Both the position numbers and the translations under genes were made by a program. Shown one piece after another: positions 6,571 through 7,255 of a DNA stretch of 7,255 bases. Positions within the stretch are counted from its first letter, which is position 1; each line of letters begins with the position of its first letter. Below the pieces are notes generated by a model. The model saw only the letters and a list, made by a program, of their open reading frames with translations, did no database searches and was not told the origin of the DNA. This DNA is from Verrucomicrobiota bacterium (GTDB lineage Bacteria; Verrucomicrobiota; Lentisphaeria; Victivallales; Victivallaceae). The DNA lies in assembly GCA_023459755.1 (NCBI GenBank), contig JAEWSS010000256.1, positions 1 to 7,255 on the forward strand, in the 5' to 3' direction.

Positions 6571-6956
6571 CAGCGTTCGACCACCGTGCCGCTGATTATG
6601 ACGTCTCCATTGCGGACAAAGCGGAATTGTACGTCATTTTCACGATAAGGATAGCTGAACACAAATTCGTTTCCGCTCTCGGAGATGTGCACTTCACTCG
6701 GCAGGAATACTTTGTCCAGCGTCTTGACGTTGCGCGCGTAAGAGAAGTCGATATGTTCGGCGATATATTTTGCCGCCTCGTATTTTTCACGCGAATTGGG
6801 GGCGCAGTAGGGATCGCGCAGTACGGCGATCTGGGCGGCGCAGTTTTTCAGTGCCAGTGGATCTTCAACCGGAATTTTTTCCGGCGAAGCGCATCCGGAG
6901 ACAAGTGCGAATGCCGTGGCCAGCAGTACGATTGGAAGCGATAAAATATTTTTCAT
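6570..6956 (-). CDS. Small lipoprotein of unknown function
   Basis: I do not recognise a family. From the chosen start the protein is 128 aa. Residues 1-21 form a lipoprotein signal peptide (MKN, then hydrophobic ILSLPIVLLATAFALVSG) ending in the lipobox VSGC with Cys22 as the likely lipid-bearing residue. Alanine at +2 would suit outer-membrane sorting in the E. coli scheme. The mature part of about 107 residues begins with a Pro-rich linker, contains two more cysteines (39 and 51) that could form a disulfide, and ends in alternating beta-type stretches such as EFVFSYPYRE, VQFRFV and DVIISGTVV. The reading frame stays open upstream to a GTG at 7061, but that version would bury the signal peptide and lacks a ribosome site; AAAGGAG lies ten bases before the ATG at 6956. 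It overlaps tadA by one base and is probably co-transcribed with it. Confidence 0.8.
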   Translation of the reverse strand: MKNILSLPIVLLATAFALVSGCASPEKIPVEDPLALKNCAAQIAVLRDPYCAPNSREKYEAAKYIAEHIDFSYARNVKTLDKVFLPSEVHISESGNEFVFSYPYRENDVQFRFVRNGDVIISGTVVER

Positions 6957-7191
6957 CGAATCTGGACTCCTTTGCATTTTTTTCGTTGCTTCGTCATATT
7001 CGGCGTCAGCCCTCGTCCGCAACGGACAATGTTCCAGCGGCGGACGCGTCATCTTTTTCACCGTGCCGGACGCGGCCGCGGCCGTATTCCTGTTTTTATC
7101 GCCGCGTTGCGTCGATCTTGCAGTTTTTCCGGTTCGTGCTCCGCATTGACGGCGGTGTGTTTTTTATTGAATCCGATATTTGCCGTACCGT
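6957..7191. other. Intergenic stretch without a convincing gene
   Basis: No reading frame here has a plausible start, ribosome site and protein-like composition together. The lipoprotein frame is open through most of it but translates to a basic, low-similarity sequence. There is a short hairpin GTCCG-CAA-CGGAC (7015-7027) and a GC palindrome CGCGGCCGCG (7071-7080), neither followed by a T tract on the coding strand. The promoter of the lipoprotein-tadA unit probably lies here, but I see only a weak candidate. Confidence 0.5.
6967..6973 (-). promoter_or_regulatory. Ribosome binding site that fixes the lipoprotein start
   Basis: The minus strand reads AAAGGAG, ten bases before the ATG at 6956. 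Together with the signal peptide that begins at this ATG, it rules against the longer reading from GTG at 7061 and against the ATG at 6977, which runs into the site itself. Confidence 0.7.
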
Positions 7192-7255
7192 TCAAAGCGG
7201 TTTTACATCATAAAGCTGCAAAAGCTCCGGACGCATGGCGATCTGGGCATGGCAT
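7192..7255 (-). CDS. Possible C-terminal end of a gene cut by the window edge
   Basis: Reading the minus strand from 7254 gives about 20 codons ending in TGA at 7194-7192, with the translation ending AQIAMRPELLQLYDVKPL. The codons resemble those of the neighbouring genes and the orientation agrees with every other gene in the window. The fragment is too short to name a family or to prove coding, and the plus strand is also open here. It is offered as a probable truncated gene whose body lies outside the window. Confidence 0.35.
   Translation of the reverse strand, partial: CHAQIAMRPELLQLYDVKPL

Noticed and set aside
6993..7022. Promoter-like TTGCGG and TATGAC with an 18-base spacer before the lipoprotein
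   Set aside because: Only three and four of six consensus bases match; such pairs are expected by chance in this much sequence.
6570..7061. Longer lipoprotein version starting at GTG 7061
   Set aside because: It would place 35 charged residues before a perfect lipoprotein signal peptide and lacks a ribosome site, whereas AAAGGAG precedes the ATG at 6956.
7071..7080. GC palindrome CGCGGCCGCG
   Set aside because: Short self-complementary GC strings are common in GC-rich DNA and there is no T tract, repeat copy or partner site to give it meaning.
6770..7213. Plus-strand open frame of 147 codons opposite the lipoprotein start and the intergenic stretch
   Set aside because: It has no ribosome site that stands out, has an Arg/Ser-rich composition and overlaps the well-supported lipoprotein signal peptide; too weak to call.

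Overview
All supported genes in this 7.3 kb window lie on the minus strand and are tightly packed. The DNA looks moderately GC-rich (judged by eye). It is a Gram-negative, diderm bacterial chromosome: there is a lipid-anchored TolC-type outer-membrane factor, a second small lipoprotein, a bacterial TadA and a bacterial peptide deformylase. The gene set and style would fit a PVC-group bacterium such as a Lentisphaerota or Verrucomicrobiota member, but that is a guess and nothing here fixes the lineage. No tRNA, rRNA, CRISPR array, insertion sequence or phage integrase was seen.

In the direction of transcription (high to low coordinates), the window opens with the possible last 20 codons of a gene running off the edge (7255-7192), then about 235 bases with no convincing gene. 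A first unit follows: a small lipoprotein (6956-6570) overlapped by tadA (6570-6082). A 144-base AT-rich gap (6081-5938) holds the best promoter candidate in the window and a long inverted repeat that could be a terminator or leader structure. A second, probably single, transcription unit of five genes follows: a TolC-family lipoprotein (5937-4462), peptide deformylase def (4450-3857), a four-helix membrane protein (3848-2997), a CDC123/D123-like ATP-grasp protein (2994-2281) and a family B DNA polymerase (2253-40). Gaps in this unit are 11, 8, an overlap with the neighbouring stop codon, and 27 bases.

The genes with clear jobs are housekeeping: tRNA wobble editing (TadA), N-formyl removal from nascent proteins (Def), outer-membrane export (TolC family) and DNA synthesis or repair (Pol II-like polymerase with 3'-5' proofreading). 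The unusual item is the bacterial homologue of eukaryotic CDC123, whose relatives help assemble translation factor eIF2. It sits directly behind a membrane protein and ahead of the polymerase. It keeps the family's EFR, DxY and DxN signatures but appears to have lost the two lysines that I align with the nucleotide-binding positions. Whether the unit is a functional system or an economical housekeeping operon cannot be decided from sequence alone.
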